The notes: generated from the letters alone by a model not told the origin. A DNA stretch of 64,000 bases from Bradyrhizobium sp. cir1 (GCF_014198245.1 NZ_JACIHE010000004.1:62001-126000), one strand, 5' to 3'; shown: positions 17,877-26,381, counted from the first letter of the stretch. Numbers and translations: made by a program.

Positions 17877-19181
17877 TTACGCCCCCGTCACGCGCCAGAT
17901 CACGTTGCCGACGTCGTCGGCCATCAGCAGCGACTTCTTGTCGGGGCCGATCACGACGCCGACCGGGCGGCCGTAGGATTCCTTCTCGTCCGGGGACAGG
18001 AAGCCCGACAGGATGTCGCGACCGGGGCCGGACGGTTTTCCGTTCTCGAACGGGATGAACACCAGCTTGTAGCCGGACAGCTTGCTGCGATTCCACGAGC
18101 CGTGCTGGCCGATCACCATGCCGTCGGGGAAGCCGGGCAGGGTGCCTGCGGGCACCCAGCACAGGCCGAGCGAAGCGGTGTGGCCGCCGAGCGCGTAGTC
18201 CGGTTGAAGCGCCTTGGCGACCATCGCCGGATCCTGCGGCACGCGATCGTCCACCGTCTTGCCCCAGTAGCAATAGGGCCAGCCGTAGAAGCCGCCGTCG
18301 CGCACCGAGGTGAGATAGTCGGGCGGCGTCTCGTCGCCGAGGCCGTCGCGCTCGTTGACGACGGTCCAGAGCACGTTTGTGTTCGGCTCCCAGGCAAGGC
18401 CAACCGGATTGCGCAGGCCGGCACCGAAGATGCGGTGCGAGCCGGCGACGAGATCGAGCTCGTAGACCGCGGCGCGGCCTTGCTCGATCTCCATGCCCAT
18501 CTCGGCGATGTTGCTGAGCGAGCCGACGCCGGCATAGAGCTTCTTGCCGTCGGGGCTCGCGAGCAGGCTGCGCGTCCAGTGACCGCCCGGCTTGAAGGTG
18601 GTGAGCCGCTTGCCCGGCGCGGTGATGCGGTCGGCACCCGCGACGTAGGGAAACGCCATCACGCCGTCGGTATTGCCGACATAGAAGGTGTCGCCGACCA
18701 GCGCCATGCCGAACGGCTGGCTGAGGTTTTCCATGAACGCGCCGCGAACTTCGGCGACGCCATCGCCGTCCTTGTCGCGCAGCAGCGTGATGCGATTGGC
18801 GGACACGCCGAGCGCCGCGGCGCGCCGCATCGTCGCCTGCATCGCATAGTGAAACACGGTGCGCGGGGGACCCGCGATCTGCGTCGCTTCCGCGACCAGC
18901 ACGTCGCCATTCGGCAGCACCTCGATCCAGCGCGGATGGTCGAGGCCGGTCGCGAACGCATTCACCTTGAGGCCGGGTGCGACCGTCGGCTTCTGGCCCT
19001 CGCGCCAGCCGCGCGCGCTCGGCATCTTCAGCGTCGGGATCGCGCCTTGCGGCTTCGCCTCGGGAATGGCGGGCTTCTCTCCCCAGGCCGGCGCAGGCTC
19101 GGTGCCCGAGAGCTTGCGCCATTGCAGCGCGATGCCGCCGATGAATGCGACGAATTGCGCGAAGATGCTTGAAAAGGTCAT
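17877..19181 (-). CDS. PQQ-type soluble sugar dehydrogenase (sorbosone/glucose dehydrogenase family)
   Basis: The product of 434 residues has an N-terminal hydrophobic segment (about 4-20) and a six-bladed beta-propeller of the GSDH/sorbosone dehydrogenase family: DHPRWIEVLPNGDVLVAEA, LSQPFGMALVGDTFYVGNTDG, GLRNPVGLAWEP, GFYGWPYCYWG, HTASLGLCW, QHGSWNRS and GRPVGVVIGPDKKSLLMADD. Such enzymes oxidise aldoses in the periplasm with PQQ or a related quinone. The ATG at 19181 has AGGGGC close upstream and starts the hydrophobic segment. No PQQ synthesis genes are nearby. Substrate unknown. Confidence 0.85.
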   Translation of the reverse strand: MTFSSIFAQFVAFIGGIALQWRKLSGTEPAPAWGEKPAIPEAKPQGAIPTLKMPSARGWREGQKPTVAPGLKVNAFATGLDHPRWIEVLPNGDVLVAEATQIAGPPRTVFHYAMQATMRRAAALGVSANRITLLRDKDGDGVAEVRGAFMENLSQPFGMALVGDTFYVGNTDGVMAFPYVAGADRITAPGKRLTTFKPGGHWTRSLLASPDGKKLYAGVGSLSNIAEMGMEIEQGRAAVYELDLVAGSHRIFGAGLRNPVGLAWEPNTNVLWTVVNERDGLGDETPPDYLTSVRDGGFYGWPYCYWGKTVDDRVPQDPAMVAKALQPDYALGGHTASLGLCWVPAGTLPGFPDGMVIGQHGSWNRSKLSGYKLVFIPFENGKPSGPGRDILSGFLSPDEKESYGRPVGVVIGPDKKSLLMADDVGNVIWRVTGA

Positions 19182-19418
19182 GAGAAGCCCCTGTCGAACC
19201 CTTAAGGCACAGTCCACGCCGGATCGCCCAAAACCCCGCGCGGGCTCAGGCCAGATCGTCGACCTCTCCAGATCCACGATAGAATGTCGTCGTGCCTCGT
19301 TGCGCGCGCATCCAACTGGCTGGCGGTAAAAAGGTCAACATAGGCTGGCGCAGATCGGGCCGCTTATGGCGCAAATGGCAGCACGCCGAATTTGCATGGC
19401 AAGGATGTGGGGGCGCAA

Positions 19419-19482
19419 AACTCTCAGCGTCGTCCCGGCCTAGTGCGCAATTGCGCACTAGGCCGGGACGACGCTGAGAGTT
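19419..19482. repeat. 64-bp perfect loopless palindrome
   Basis: Bases 19419-19450 are the exact reverse complement of 19451-19482, with no spacer; the centre is GCGCAATTGCGC. The outer part reads AACTCTCAGCGTCGTCCCGG and the match fails only at the next base. It begins 15 bases beyond the stop of the minus-strand methyltransferase gene, so it probably ends that operon. The remainder of the gap 19182-19496 shows nothing recognisable. Confidence 0.95.
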
Positions 19483-19496
19483 GGCGGCTTGTTACC

Positions 19497-20123
19497 TCAC
19501 CGCGGCGACAGGAACGGAATGATCATCGGCACGCGGCGGCAATAGGCGCCGTAGGCGTCCTCGCCGAGCTCCTTCGACAGGAACACCTCTTCCATCCGGC
19601 CCTTCTGCCACATGCCGAGCGAGATCAGGATCGCGCCGAGGATCGCGGTGACGGTGCCAACCGCGATGCCGGTCGCGAGCATGCCGGCGATCAGGCCGGT
19701 GTAGATCGGATGGCGCACGATGCCGTAGGGGCCGGTATCGATGACGCGGTGATCTTCCTTGTGGGTGATGGTGTTGGACCAGAACTTGCCGAGATGCAGC
19801 CGTCCCCACCAGGTGAAGGAGATGCCGGCGAGCACGATCAGCGCCGTGATGTAGACACCCAGGTTGCTGAACACCCAGAGCGGCTTCTCGCCGAGCACTT
19901 CCGCGGTCCATGGCGTGAACAGGATGCCGCCGACCAGGATCGGGATGCGGTAGCGGCCGGACTCCAGCGTCAACACCTGCTTCTGGGTGCGGCCCTGCCA
20001 GAACGAGGCGCCGACCCAGCTGGCGAGCCAGGCGAGCCAGATCAGGGCGAGCAGTTGCGTCGGCCAGGTCGTGGTCCAGCCACCCCAGGCGACAGAGAGA
20101 AGCTTGCTGAAATCGAAGGACAT
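19497..20123 (-). CDS. Isoprenylcysteine carboxyl methyltransferase-like membrane protein
   Basis: The product of 208 residues has about five membrane helices. Its C-terminal half carries the ICMT/phospholipid methyltransferase signature: TGPYGIVRHPIYTGLIAGML, then EEVFLSKELGEDAYGAYCRRVP. These membrane enzymes use S-adenosylmethionine to methylate lipidic or prenylated substrates; bacterial substrates are mostly unknown. It is the last gene of a tight three-gene operon (gaps 27 and 29 bp) with an epimerase-like gene and a DUF962 gene, which points to modification of a membrane lipid. Confidence 0.82.
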   Translation of the reverse strand: MSFDFSKLLSVAWGGWTTTWPTQLLALIWLAWLASWVGASFWQGRTQKQVLTLESGRYRIPILVGGILFTPWTAEVLGEKPLWVFSNLGVYITALIVLAGISFTWWGRLHLGKFWSNTITHKEDHRVIDTGPYGIVRHPIYTGLIAGMLATGIAVGTVTAILGAILISLGMWQKGRMEEVFLSKELGEDAYGAYCRRVPMIIPFLSPR

Positions 20124-20150
20124 GAAGGTTCTTTGCGTTAGGCGGCGGCT

Positions 20151-21182
20151 TCAGCCCGCGCGCGAGGACAGCGCGTGATGCTCGATGGCGCCGGAGGGCT
20201 GCTGGCCGTTGCGGGCGAGCAGGTGGGTGATGGTTTCGCGCAGGACCGGCTCGATCGGGCGCGGCGAATAGCCGAGCTCGGTGCGTGCCTTGCCGATCGA
20301 GAGGTCGCTCGCGGCAAGCGCGATGCGCACGCCCTCGGCGGTGCCGTTGGGCGGCCGGCGCGTGAAGTTGTCGGCGAGGTATTCGAGCATGATACCGGAG
20401 AGCTCGGCGATCTTGCCGGGCACGACGACCGGGAACTGGCGGCGGCCGCTCATCGCCGACATCATCCGCAGGATCCGCCCCAGCGGGACGCAGTCGCCGC
20501 CGAGGATGTAGCGCTGGCCGATGCGGCCGCGCTCCATGGTCAGCACGAGGCCCGTCGCGACGTCGCGGACGTCGACGAGATTGACCAGGAAGTTGAGATG
20601 CGGCTGCACCTTCTTCTGCAGGAAGTACCAGAGCATCGCCGTCGGCGGCGTCAGATTGTGGTCGGCGGCGCCGATCGGCATGGTCGGCGTGCCGATCACC
20701 AGCGGAAAGCCCCCGGCTGCGGCCTTGGCGGCATGATGCTCGGCGAGCGACTTCGACCGTGTATAGGCGCCCGGCATCGCGTCGGCCGGCTGCAGCGCCT
20801 CTTCGGCGGGCGCGCCCTTGAGGTCGGTATACGGGAACAGGATCGATTCCGTCGAGCAGTGCAGGAAGCGCGACACGCCGCGCTTCATCGCGGCCGCCAG
20901 CACGACCTCGGTGCCGCGGCAATTCACGTCGTGAAAGTCCTGCTTGTTGGCGACCCACATGCCGGGCAGGCCGGCGAGGTGATAGACTTGGTCGACGCCG
21001 GCTAGCGCGGTATCGACCGCGGCGCCGTCCAGCACCGAGCCATGAACATAGTCGACGTCAGTGTTCGTCGCGGCCGGCGGCCGGACATCGAGCACGCGCA
21101 CCCGCTGCCCACGGGCGCGGAGCGCTTCTACGAGATGATGTCCGATGAAGCCGCTGCCACCGGTAACCAGTACGAGAGCCAT
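20151..21182 (-). CDS. NAD-dependent epimerase/dehydratase (extended SDR, HpnA/3-beta-HSD-like)
   Basis: The product of 343 residues has the cofactor motif VTGGSGFIGHHL and the catalytic YTRSK (YxxxK) of extended short-chain dehydrogenases; STES before it supplies the Ser. The C-terminal region fits sugar epimerases or 3-beta-hydroxysteroid dehydrogenase-like enzymes. Relatives in hopanoid-producing bacteria are called HpnA, but no other hpn genes are present here. It lies between the DUF962 and methyltransferase genes in one operon. Function: probable NAD-dependent oxidoreduction or epimerisation of a lipid- or sugar-linked substrate. Confidence 0.82.
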   Translation of the reverse strand: MALVLVTGGSGFIGHHLVEALRARGQRVRVLDVRPPAATNTDVDYVHGSVLDGAAVDTALAGVDQVYHLAGLPGMWVANKQDFHDVNCRGTEVVLAAAMKRGVSRFLHCSTESILFPYTDLKGAPAEEALQPADAMPGAYTRSKSLAEHHAAKAAAGGFPLVIGTPTMPIGAADHNLTPPTAMLWYFLQKKVQPHLNFLVNLVDVRDVATGLVLTMERGRIGQRYILGGDCVPLGRILRMMSAMSGRRQFPVVVPGKIAELSGIMLEYLADNFTRRPPNGTAEGVRIALAASDLSIGKARTELGYSPRPIEPVLRETITHLLARNGQQPSGAIEHHALSSRAG

Positions 21183-21211
21183 GCAGAAGGTTTGCTGTTT
21201 CGCTTCTAGAG

Positions 21212-21730
21212 CTATCGGGTTGAAAGTGAATTGGTCGGAAGAGGCGCCAGAATCGCGGCAAGGTCGCGACGGAAGCCCAGTGCAATGAATAATTTCGCCA
21301 TGACAAACATCGGTCCCAGCAAAAGATGCGACGGAAACGTGAACAACGAGGCTTCGCGCCCCTCAAAAACCTTGTGGCCGATGGTCTGCGCGGCGAGGCC
21401 GAGCGCGACCAGGGCGGCAAAAATCGCCCACATCGTGACGGTGCTGACTTGCGCCGCAATGGTCGACGCGATCGAGAACAGCACGATGGAGACGGCGAGA
21501 ATGCCGGCCCCGAGCGCCGCATCGAGCAGCAGCCAGTAGATCAGCACCGGCAAGGCTAGGATCACCGCCAGGCTGAGCTCGAACCCGAACAGCGGGACCT
21601 TCACCAGCGTCAGCGGCAGCACCGCGCCCGTGAACAGCAGCAGGATGCCGACCACATGCATCGCCGTGTTCCGGGGATCGCGATGGTACTCGACATAAAC
21701 GGCAAGTTGGCGTTGAAAAAAGCCACCCAT
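21212..21730 (-). CDS. DUF962 / Mpo1-like membrane protein
   Basis: The product of 172 residues has four membrane helices with the DUF962 motifs YHRDPRNTAMHVVGI near the N-terminus and QTIGHKVFEGR in the second half. The His residues of these motifs bind iron in yeast Mpo1, which oxygenates 2-hydroxy fatty acids. The same chemistry in bacteria is an inference. The ATG at 21730 is chosen because family members start at this point (MGGFFQRQLAVY). It is the first gene of the operon with the epimerase and methyltransferase genes. Confidence 0.82.
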   Translation of the reverse strand: MGGFFQRQLAVYVEYHRDPRNTAMHVVGILLLFTGAVLPLTLVKVPLFGFELSLAVILALPVLIYWLLLDAALGAGILAVSIVLFSIASTIAAQVSTVTMWAIFAALVALGLAAQTIGHKVFEGREASLFTFPSHLLLGPMFVMAKLFIALGFRRDLAAILAPLPTNSLSTR

Positions 21731-21903
21731 CTTGGTCTCATGCAGCACGGGGTCGGGGAAGGACGAAAAAAGCCTATAGCACCTGATAGGGCGGTGCACA
21801 AACCGGCACTATTGTCGCGCAAGACCATGCCGTCGCGCTGTGGGACAGATCACAAAACGGTCAGGACTTCAAAGGGTTCCGTCGAACGCTTGGGAGCGTC
21901 TGC

Positions 21904-22575
21904 TTACCGCTTCTTGGCGGGCTTTTTCGCCGCAGGCGCAGGTGTCGCAGCCGGATGCGCGGGCGCGTCCTCCGGCACCTTGGCATAGGTCAGGATCTGC
22001 AACTGGCCGTTGACGGCCGAGGTCGGTTTGGCCCGGTCGAGCAACTGCTCCTCACCGAGGCCGATCGGATGCAGTCGCTTGGTCGAGATCTTGAACGTGT
22101 TCACCAGCACGTCGCGGATCGCGTCGGCGCGGCGCTGGCTCAGGATCGCGTTGGCCTCGCGCGTCTTCGAATTGGATTCGACATGGCCGACGATCAGGAA
22201 GGTGTAGGGCAGCAGCGAGGAGTGAACCAGCGCGTCCGCGATGCGGCCCACGGTCTGGTAGGAAGCCGGCTGGATGATCGGCGTGTCGGCATCGAACTGG
22301 ATCTGCGCGTTGAAGGCGGGCAGCTTGGCGAGGTCGGGCGCGATTGGCGGCCGGTTCACCGGACCCGGATCGTTCTTGATCCTGGCCTTGGCGCGCTCCA
22401 TCACCTGCTGCTTCAGCGCGGGGAGATCGACCTCGCCGGCCTCTTCGAAGTGGTTCAGCTTGCCGACGATGTCGTCGCGGGTCGGCGCCGCCGTCTGCGC
22501 GCGTGCGGCGCCCGCAAGCAGGGCAAGGCCGAGCGCGACGCATATCCCGGCGGCGAAAAGCCTGTTCGCGCGCAT
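21904..22575 (-). CDS. OmpA-family envelope protein
   Basis: The product of 223 residues has a signal peptide (1-26, ARAQ) and an OmpA-like C-terminal domain (about 90-200): IQFDADTPIIQPASYQTVGRI, then VGHVESNSKTREANAILSQRRADAI. The Asp that normally contacts diaminopimelate in GHTD is replaced by VE here, so peptidoglycan binding may be altered. The tail is Ala/Pro/Lys-rich. Its ATG shares one base with the stop of the upstream Cys-rich gene (TGATG at 22573-22577), so the two are translationally coupled. Confidence 0.85.
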   Translation of the reverse strand: MRANRLFAAGICVALGLALLAGAARAQTAAPTRDDIVGKLNHFEEAGEVDLPALKQQVMERAKARIKNDPGPVNRPPIAPDLAKLPAFNAQIQFDADTPIIQPASYQTVGRIADALVHSSLLPYTFLIVGHVESNSKTREANAILSQRRADAIRDVLVNTFKISTKRLHPIGLGEEQLLDRAKPTSAVNGQLQILTYAKVPEDAPAHPAATPAPAAKKPAKKR

Positions 22576-22991
22576 CAGCGATACCCCGCATCGTCGACGG
22601 CCTTCAGGCAGTTGTTGCTGATGCCCTTGGGCGTCGAGACCAGGCAGGGGACCGACTTGCTGGTCTCCTTGGTCGAGCCGCCACAGACCTTGACGATCTC
22701 GCGCTGGCAGGCGTTCGCCACCGTGACGCGCGCGGCGACGCGCTTCTGGATTGCGTCGAAGACGCCGAGATAGTCGCTCGCGCACTGCGGCGAGAGCACG
22801 TCGCGGTTGCGCGACAGGCATTCCTTCAGGCGGGTCGAATCCGGATTGACGCCGCGGCAATTGGCGACGATTTCCGCGCCGCAGCTCGCCGCCAGCTTTC
22901 CGATCGAATCGCCAAAGCTCATGGTCTCCGCCGTCGCAAGCGACGGCATAACCAATGCCAGCACGATCAATGTGATGGAGCCCCGGACCAT
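22575..22991 (-). CDS. Exported Cys-rich-repeat protein
   Basis: The product of 138 residues has a signal peptide (about 1-21, ATAE) and nine Cys residues placed as in the cysteine-rich GLG1-type repeat: CGAEIVANCRG, LKECLSRNRDVLSPQC, ACQREIVKVCGG, VPCL and NNCLKAV. The Cys residues probably form disulphides in the periplasm. The ATG at 22991 begins the signal peptide; an in-frame upstream start adds twelve unlikely residues. The coupled OmpA-like gene downstream suggests a joint envelope role. No biochemical function is known to me. Confidence 0.75.
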   Translation of the reverse strand: MVRGSITLIVLALVMPSLATAETMSFGDSIGKLAASCGAEIVANCRGVNPDSTRLKECLSRNRDVLSPQCASDYLGVFDAIQKRVAARVTVANACQREIVKVCGGSTKETSKSVPCLVSTPKGISNNCLKAVDDAGYR

Positions 22992-23079
22992 GGGTTTATC
23001 TGATACGGGGAAGTTCGCGGTGGTCAAGGGCTGTTCGGGGGAGAGCCGTCGAGAGTCCGGCGAGTGCGGCGAACAGTCC

Positions 23080-23370
23080 TCACTCGGCGGCGTCGGTAAG
23101 GGGAGGCCATTCGATCAGGACGGCGGTGTGGTTCCTGAGGTCGTCGGCAAACTCCGGGTCGGCCTCGAGCTGGGCCAGCGTCCTCAGCGGGGGAAGCTGG
23201 CGGCCATCCTCTGTCAACTCCTGAGCATAGAACGCGAGCGCTTCGGGCGCGCTCTCCAAGGCCTCGTCAACGTCGTCGCCGCCTGAAATGCAGCCCGGCA
23301 GGTCCGGAAACCACAAGCTGACGGCGTCGTCCGGCCCTTCCTTCTCAATGATGGCAACGTACTGAGCCAT
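23080..23370 (-). CDS. Orphan HicB-like protein
   Basis: The product of 96 residues starts MAQYVAIIEKE, has WFPDLPGCISGGDDVDEALESA, the partial RNase H-like HicB fold, and EALAFYAQELTEDGRQLPPL. HicB proteins are antitoxins of HicA mRNA interferases. No HicA-like gene (small, dsRBD-like with GSH motif) is visible on either side. GAGG six bases upstream supports ATG 23370; a GTG at 23382 would overlap the uvrD stop. It is downstream of uvrD on the same strand, so it is probably translated from the helicase message. Confidence 0.8.
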   Translation of the reverse strand: MAQYVAIIEKEGPDDAVSLWFPDLPGCISGGDDVDEALESAPEALAFYAQELTEDGRQLPPLRTLAQLEADPEFADDLRNHTAVLIEWPPLTDAAE

Positions 23371-23378
23371 ATCGGGCC

Positions 23379-25955
23379 TCACGCCCGCTGCACAAAGCTG
23401 TCCACGACCTTCTTCTCGCCGGCCTTGTCGAAGGCGATGGTGAGCTTGTTGCCGTCGATCTTGGTGACGCGGCCGTAGCCGAATTTCTGGTGGAAGACGC
23501 GGTCGGAAAGCGAGAATTCCGAGGTGGTGCCGGTGGATTTGGCGACCAGTTCGCCCTCGATGGTGAGAGGGCCGCGGCGGCGCGAGGAGAAGCTGCCGAA
23601 ATCCGGTCCTGACGATGAGGAGGACGAGAACGTCGCGGCTTCTTCCTCGAAGCCGCCGCTTCGGCCGCCGCCATTGCGGCCACCGCCACGGTTGCGGTTG
23701 GCCTGCGCGCGCTGCCAGCCCGGCGTCGAATAGCTGGAGCCGAACGCTTCCATGTCGTCGAAGCGCGAGGCGCCGTAGCCGCCGGTGCCGCCCCAGGCCG
23801 AGCCGCCCTTGGATTCCGTGATCTCGACATTGGCCGCCGGCAATTCGTCGAGGAAGCGCGAGGGGATCGTGGTCGACCAGGTGCCGTGGATGCGCCGGTT
23901 GGTCGCGAAATAGATCATGGCGCGGCGGCGGGCGCGGGTCAGGCCGACATGGCCGAGCCGGCGCTCTTCTTCCAGGCCGGCGCGGCCCTGTTCGTCCAGC
24001 GTGCGCTGGCTCGGGAACAGGCCTTCCTCCCAGCCGGGCAGGAACACGTTGTCGAATTCGAGGCCCTTGGCCGAATGCAGCGTCATCAGCGACACCGCGT
24101 CCTCCTCGGCGCCGCCGTCGCGATCCATCACGAGGGAGATGTGCTCCAAAAACCCTTGCAGGTTCTCGAACTCCTCCATCGAGCGCACGAGTTCCTTCAG
24201 GTTCTCCAGCCGGCCCGCGGCGTCAGCCGAGCGATCCTTCTGCCACATCTCGGTGTAGCCGCTCTCGTCGAGCACGATCTGGGCCAAGTCAGTGTGCGCG
24301 GTGACCTCGCGCTGGGCGCGCCAGCGGTCGAACTGCGCGACGAGGTCGCGCAAGGAGCCGCGCGCCTTCGGCTTCAGCTCGTCGGTCTCGACCACGGCAC
24401 GCGCCGCCTCGAACAAGGGAATGCGGCGCTTGCGGGCATGGTCGTGCAGCATCTGCACGGTGGCATCGCCGAGGCCGCGCTTGGGCGTATTGACGATGCG
24501 CTCGAAGGCGAGATCGTCGGCCGGCGAATTGATGACGCGCAGATACGCCAGCGCGTCGCGGATCTCGGCGCGCTCGTAGAAGCGCGGGCCGCCGATGACG
24601 CGATAGGGCAGGCCCAGCGTGACGAAGCGGTCTTCGAACTCGCGCATCTGGTAGGAGGCGCGGACGAGAATGGCGATCTCGTTGAGCTTCTCGCCCTGGC
24701 GCTGCAGCTGCTCGATCTCTTCTCCGATGCCGCGGGCTTCCTCTTCCGAATCCCACGAGCCTGTCACCGTGACCTTCTCGCCGTCCTGGTCCTCGGTGCG
24801 CAGCGTCTTGCCGAGCCGGCCCTCGTTGTGCGCGATCAGGTGCGAGGCGGCGGCAAGGATGTGGCCGGTGGAGCGGTAGTTGCGCTCGAGGCGGATCACC
24901 TTGGCGCCGGGGAAATCGTGCTCGAAGCGCAGGATGTTGTCGACCTCGGCGCCGCGCCAGCCATAGATCGACTGGTCGTCGTCGCCAACGCAGCAGATGT
25001 TTTTGGTTCTCTCCCTCGCCCCGCTTGCGGGGAGAGGGTCGGGGTGAGGGGGAGTCTCCACGGGCTCGGTGCTGGGAGAGTCCCCCTCACCCGCCGCGCT
25101 TTGCGCGTCGGCCTCTCCCCGCAAGCGGGGAGAGGCGAAGGAAGAAGACGGCGCCTGCGACAGCAGCCGCAGCCACAGATATTGCGCGACGTTGGTGTCC
25201 TGATATTCGTCGACCAGGATGTATTTGAAGCGCTGCTGGTACTGCCTGAGGATATCCGGGTGCTCGCGGAAGATGCGGATGTTCTCCAGCAAGAGATCGC
25301 CGAAATCGGCGGCGTTCAGAATCTTCAGCCGCTCCTGATAGCTCGTGTAGAGCTTGCCGCCCTTGCCGTTGGCGAACATCGCGGCCTCGCCCGAGGGCAC
25401 CTGCGACGGCATCAGTCCGCGGTTCTTCCAGCCGTCGATCAGGCCGGCCAGCATGCGCGCCGGCCAGCGCTTGTCGTCGATGTTCTCGGCCTGCAGCAGC
25501 TGCTTGAGCAGCCGTACCTGGTCGTCGACATCGAGCACGGTGAAGTTCGATTTGAGCTGCGCCAGCTCGGCATGGAAACGCAGGATGCGGCCGCCGATGG
25601 AGTGGAAGGTGCCGAGCCACGGCATGCCTTCCACGGCGTGGCCGAGCATCTGGCCGAGCCGGTGCTTCATCTCGCGCGCGGCCTTGTTGGTGAAGGTCAC
25701 GGACAGGATCTCGGCGGGGCGGGCGCGGCCCTGGCTCAGGATGTGGGCGATGCGCGTCGTCAGCACCCGCGTCTTGCCGGTGCCGGCGCCGGCCAGCACC
25801 AGGACCGGGCCGTCCAGCGTCTCCACGGCGTCGCGCTGCTCCGGATTGAGCCCGGACAAATATTTCGGGCCCACCGAGGCGCGCGCACGCGCGGCGATGC
25901 CGCCGGCTGCGGGCTGGTGGTCGGGTACGCCTGTGATCTTGCTCGGCTCGGTCAT
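23379..25955 (-). CDS. uvrD: UvrD/PcrA-type DNA helicase with in-frame repeat insertion
   Basis: The product of 858 residues is a superfamily 1A 3'-5' helicase. Motifs: LAGAGTGKTRVL (Lys61), VDEYQDTN, VGDDDQSIYGWRGA, TLHSAKGLEFDNVFLPGWEEG and VGLTRARRRAM. The C-terminal DRVFHQKFGYGRVTKIDGNKL is the PcrA/UvrD Tudor-like tail. It unwinds DNA in excision and mismatch repair. Residues about 270-315, between motif II and VGDDDQ, are a foreign Pro/Ser/Gly-rich segment encoded by a palindromic rhizobial repeat (25010-25140). E. coli UvrD has only a few residues at that point. The frame stays open, so the protein may be functional. A Gly/Arg/Ser-rich linker precedes the tail. Starts at 25955 or 25964 are both possible. 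Confidence 0.93.
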   Translation of the reverse strand: MTEPSKITGVPDHQPAAGGIAARARASVGPKYLSGLNPEQRDAVETLDGPVLVLAGAGTGKTRVLTTRIAHILSQGRARPAEILSVTFTNKAAREMKHRLGQMLGHAVEGMPWLGTFHSIGGRILRFHAELAQLKSNFTVLDVDDQVRLLKQLLQAENIDDKRWPARMLAGLIDGWKNRGLMPSQVPSGEAAMFANGKGGKLYTSYQERLKILNAADFGDLLLENIRIFREHPDILRQYQQRFKYILVDEYQDTNVAQYLWLRLLSQAPSSSFASPRLRGEADAQSAAGEGDSPSTEPVETPPHPDPLPASGARERTKNICCVGDDDQSIYGWRGAEVDNILRFEHDFPGAKVIRLERNYRSTGHILAAASHLIAHNEGRLGKTLRTEDQDGEKVTVTGSWDSEEEARGIGEEIEQLQRQGEKLNEIAILVRASYQMREFEDRFVTLGLPYRVIGGPRFYERAEIRDALAYLRVINSPADDLAFERIVNTPKRGLGDATVQMLHDHARKRRIPLFEAARAVVETDELKPKARGSLRDLVAQFDRWRAQREVTAHTDLAQIVLDESGYTEMWQKDRSADAAGRLENLKELVRSMEEFENLQGFLEHISLVMDRDGGAEEDAVSLMTLHSAKGLEFDNVFLPGWEEGLFPSQRTLDEQGRAGLEEERRLGHVGLTRARRRAMIYFATNRRIHGTWSTTIPSRFLDELPAANVEITESKGGSAWGGTGGYGASRFDDMEAFGSSYSTPGWQRAQANRNRGGGRNGGGRSGGFEEEAATFSSSSSSGPDFGSFSSRRRGPLTIEGELVAKSTGTTSEFSLSDRVFHQKFGYGRVTKIDGNKLTIAFDKAGEKKVVDSFVQRA
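25010..25140. repeat. Palindromic repeat inserted in frame inside uvrD
   Basis: CCCCGCTTGCGGGGAGAGGG with GGGGTGAGGGGGA on the left is mirrored by TCCCCCTCACCC and CCTCTCCCCGCAAGCGGGG on the right. This is a common intergenic element of rhizobia, here within a coding region without breaking the frame. Confidence 0.85.
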
Positions 25956-26194
25956 GCGAATCATTTGGCCCCACGATGGCACCGCGGGGTGACGGGAGGG
26001 AGCCTTCTTAACAGGGATTGCTGCCTATATGGGGCGTCGGCGCGGGTTTTCCACGTACACGGCGGGCCGATTTGTTCCTGCGGCAGGCGCGAATTTCGCC
26101 GTTATACGTGTCGGAACCATCGTTCCCGCGTCGAGATTGTCTGGCAGGTGGCGCGGCCAGCCGTGCCGAGAGACATCAAGACGAGGGTTTGACC

Positions 26195-26368
26195 ATGCTA
26201 GGCTGGGTTGTGACGTTTCTGGTTATCGCACTGATCGCCGGCATTCTGGGCTTCGGCGGCATCGCCGGCGCCTCGATCGAGATCGCCAAGGTCATCTTCT
26301 TCATCGCGGTCGTCCTGTTCCTGATCTCGGCCGTGGTCGGCCTCGCCCGCGGCCGCACCAGGATATAG
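26195..26368 (+). CDS. DUF1328 small membrane protein
   Basis: The product of 57 residues consists of two hydrophobic helices (MLGWVVTFLVIALIAGILGF, then AKVIFFIAVVLFLISAVVGL) and a short basic end (RGRTRI). This is the DUF1328/YtjA family of inner membrane proteins, widespread and without known function. GAGGG lies about seven bases before the ATG at 26195. It stands alone, divergent from uvrD and convergent with the thioesterase gene. Confidence 0.88.
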   Translation: MLGWVVTFLVIALIAGILGFGGIAGASIEIAKVIFFIAVVLFLISAVVGLARGRTRI

Positions 26369-26381
26369 CGGGTCTGATTGG

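Noticed and set aside
19419..19482. Palindrome as end of an insertion sequence or attachment site
   Set aside because: No transposase or integrase is nearby and there is only one such element here; terminator or REP-type repeat is simpler.
20151..21182. Calling the SDR gene hpnA of a hopanoid cluster
   Set aside because: Motifs fit a broad family and no squalene cyclase or other hpn gene is present in the window.
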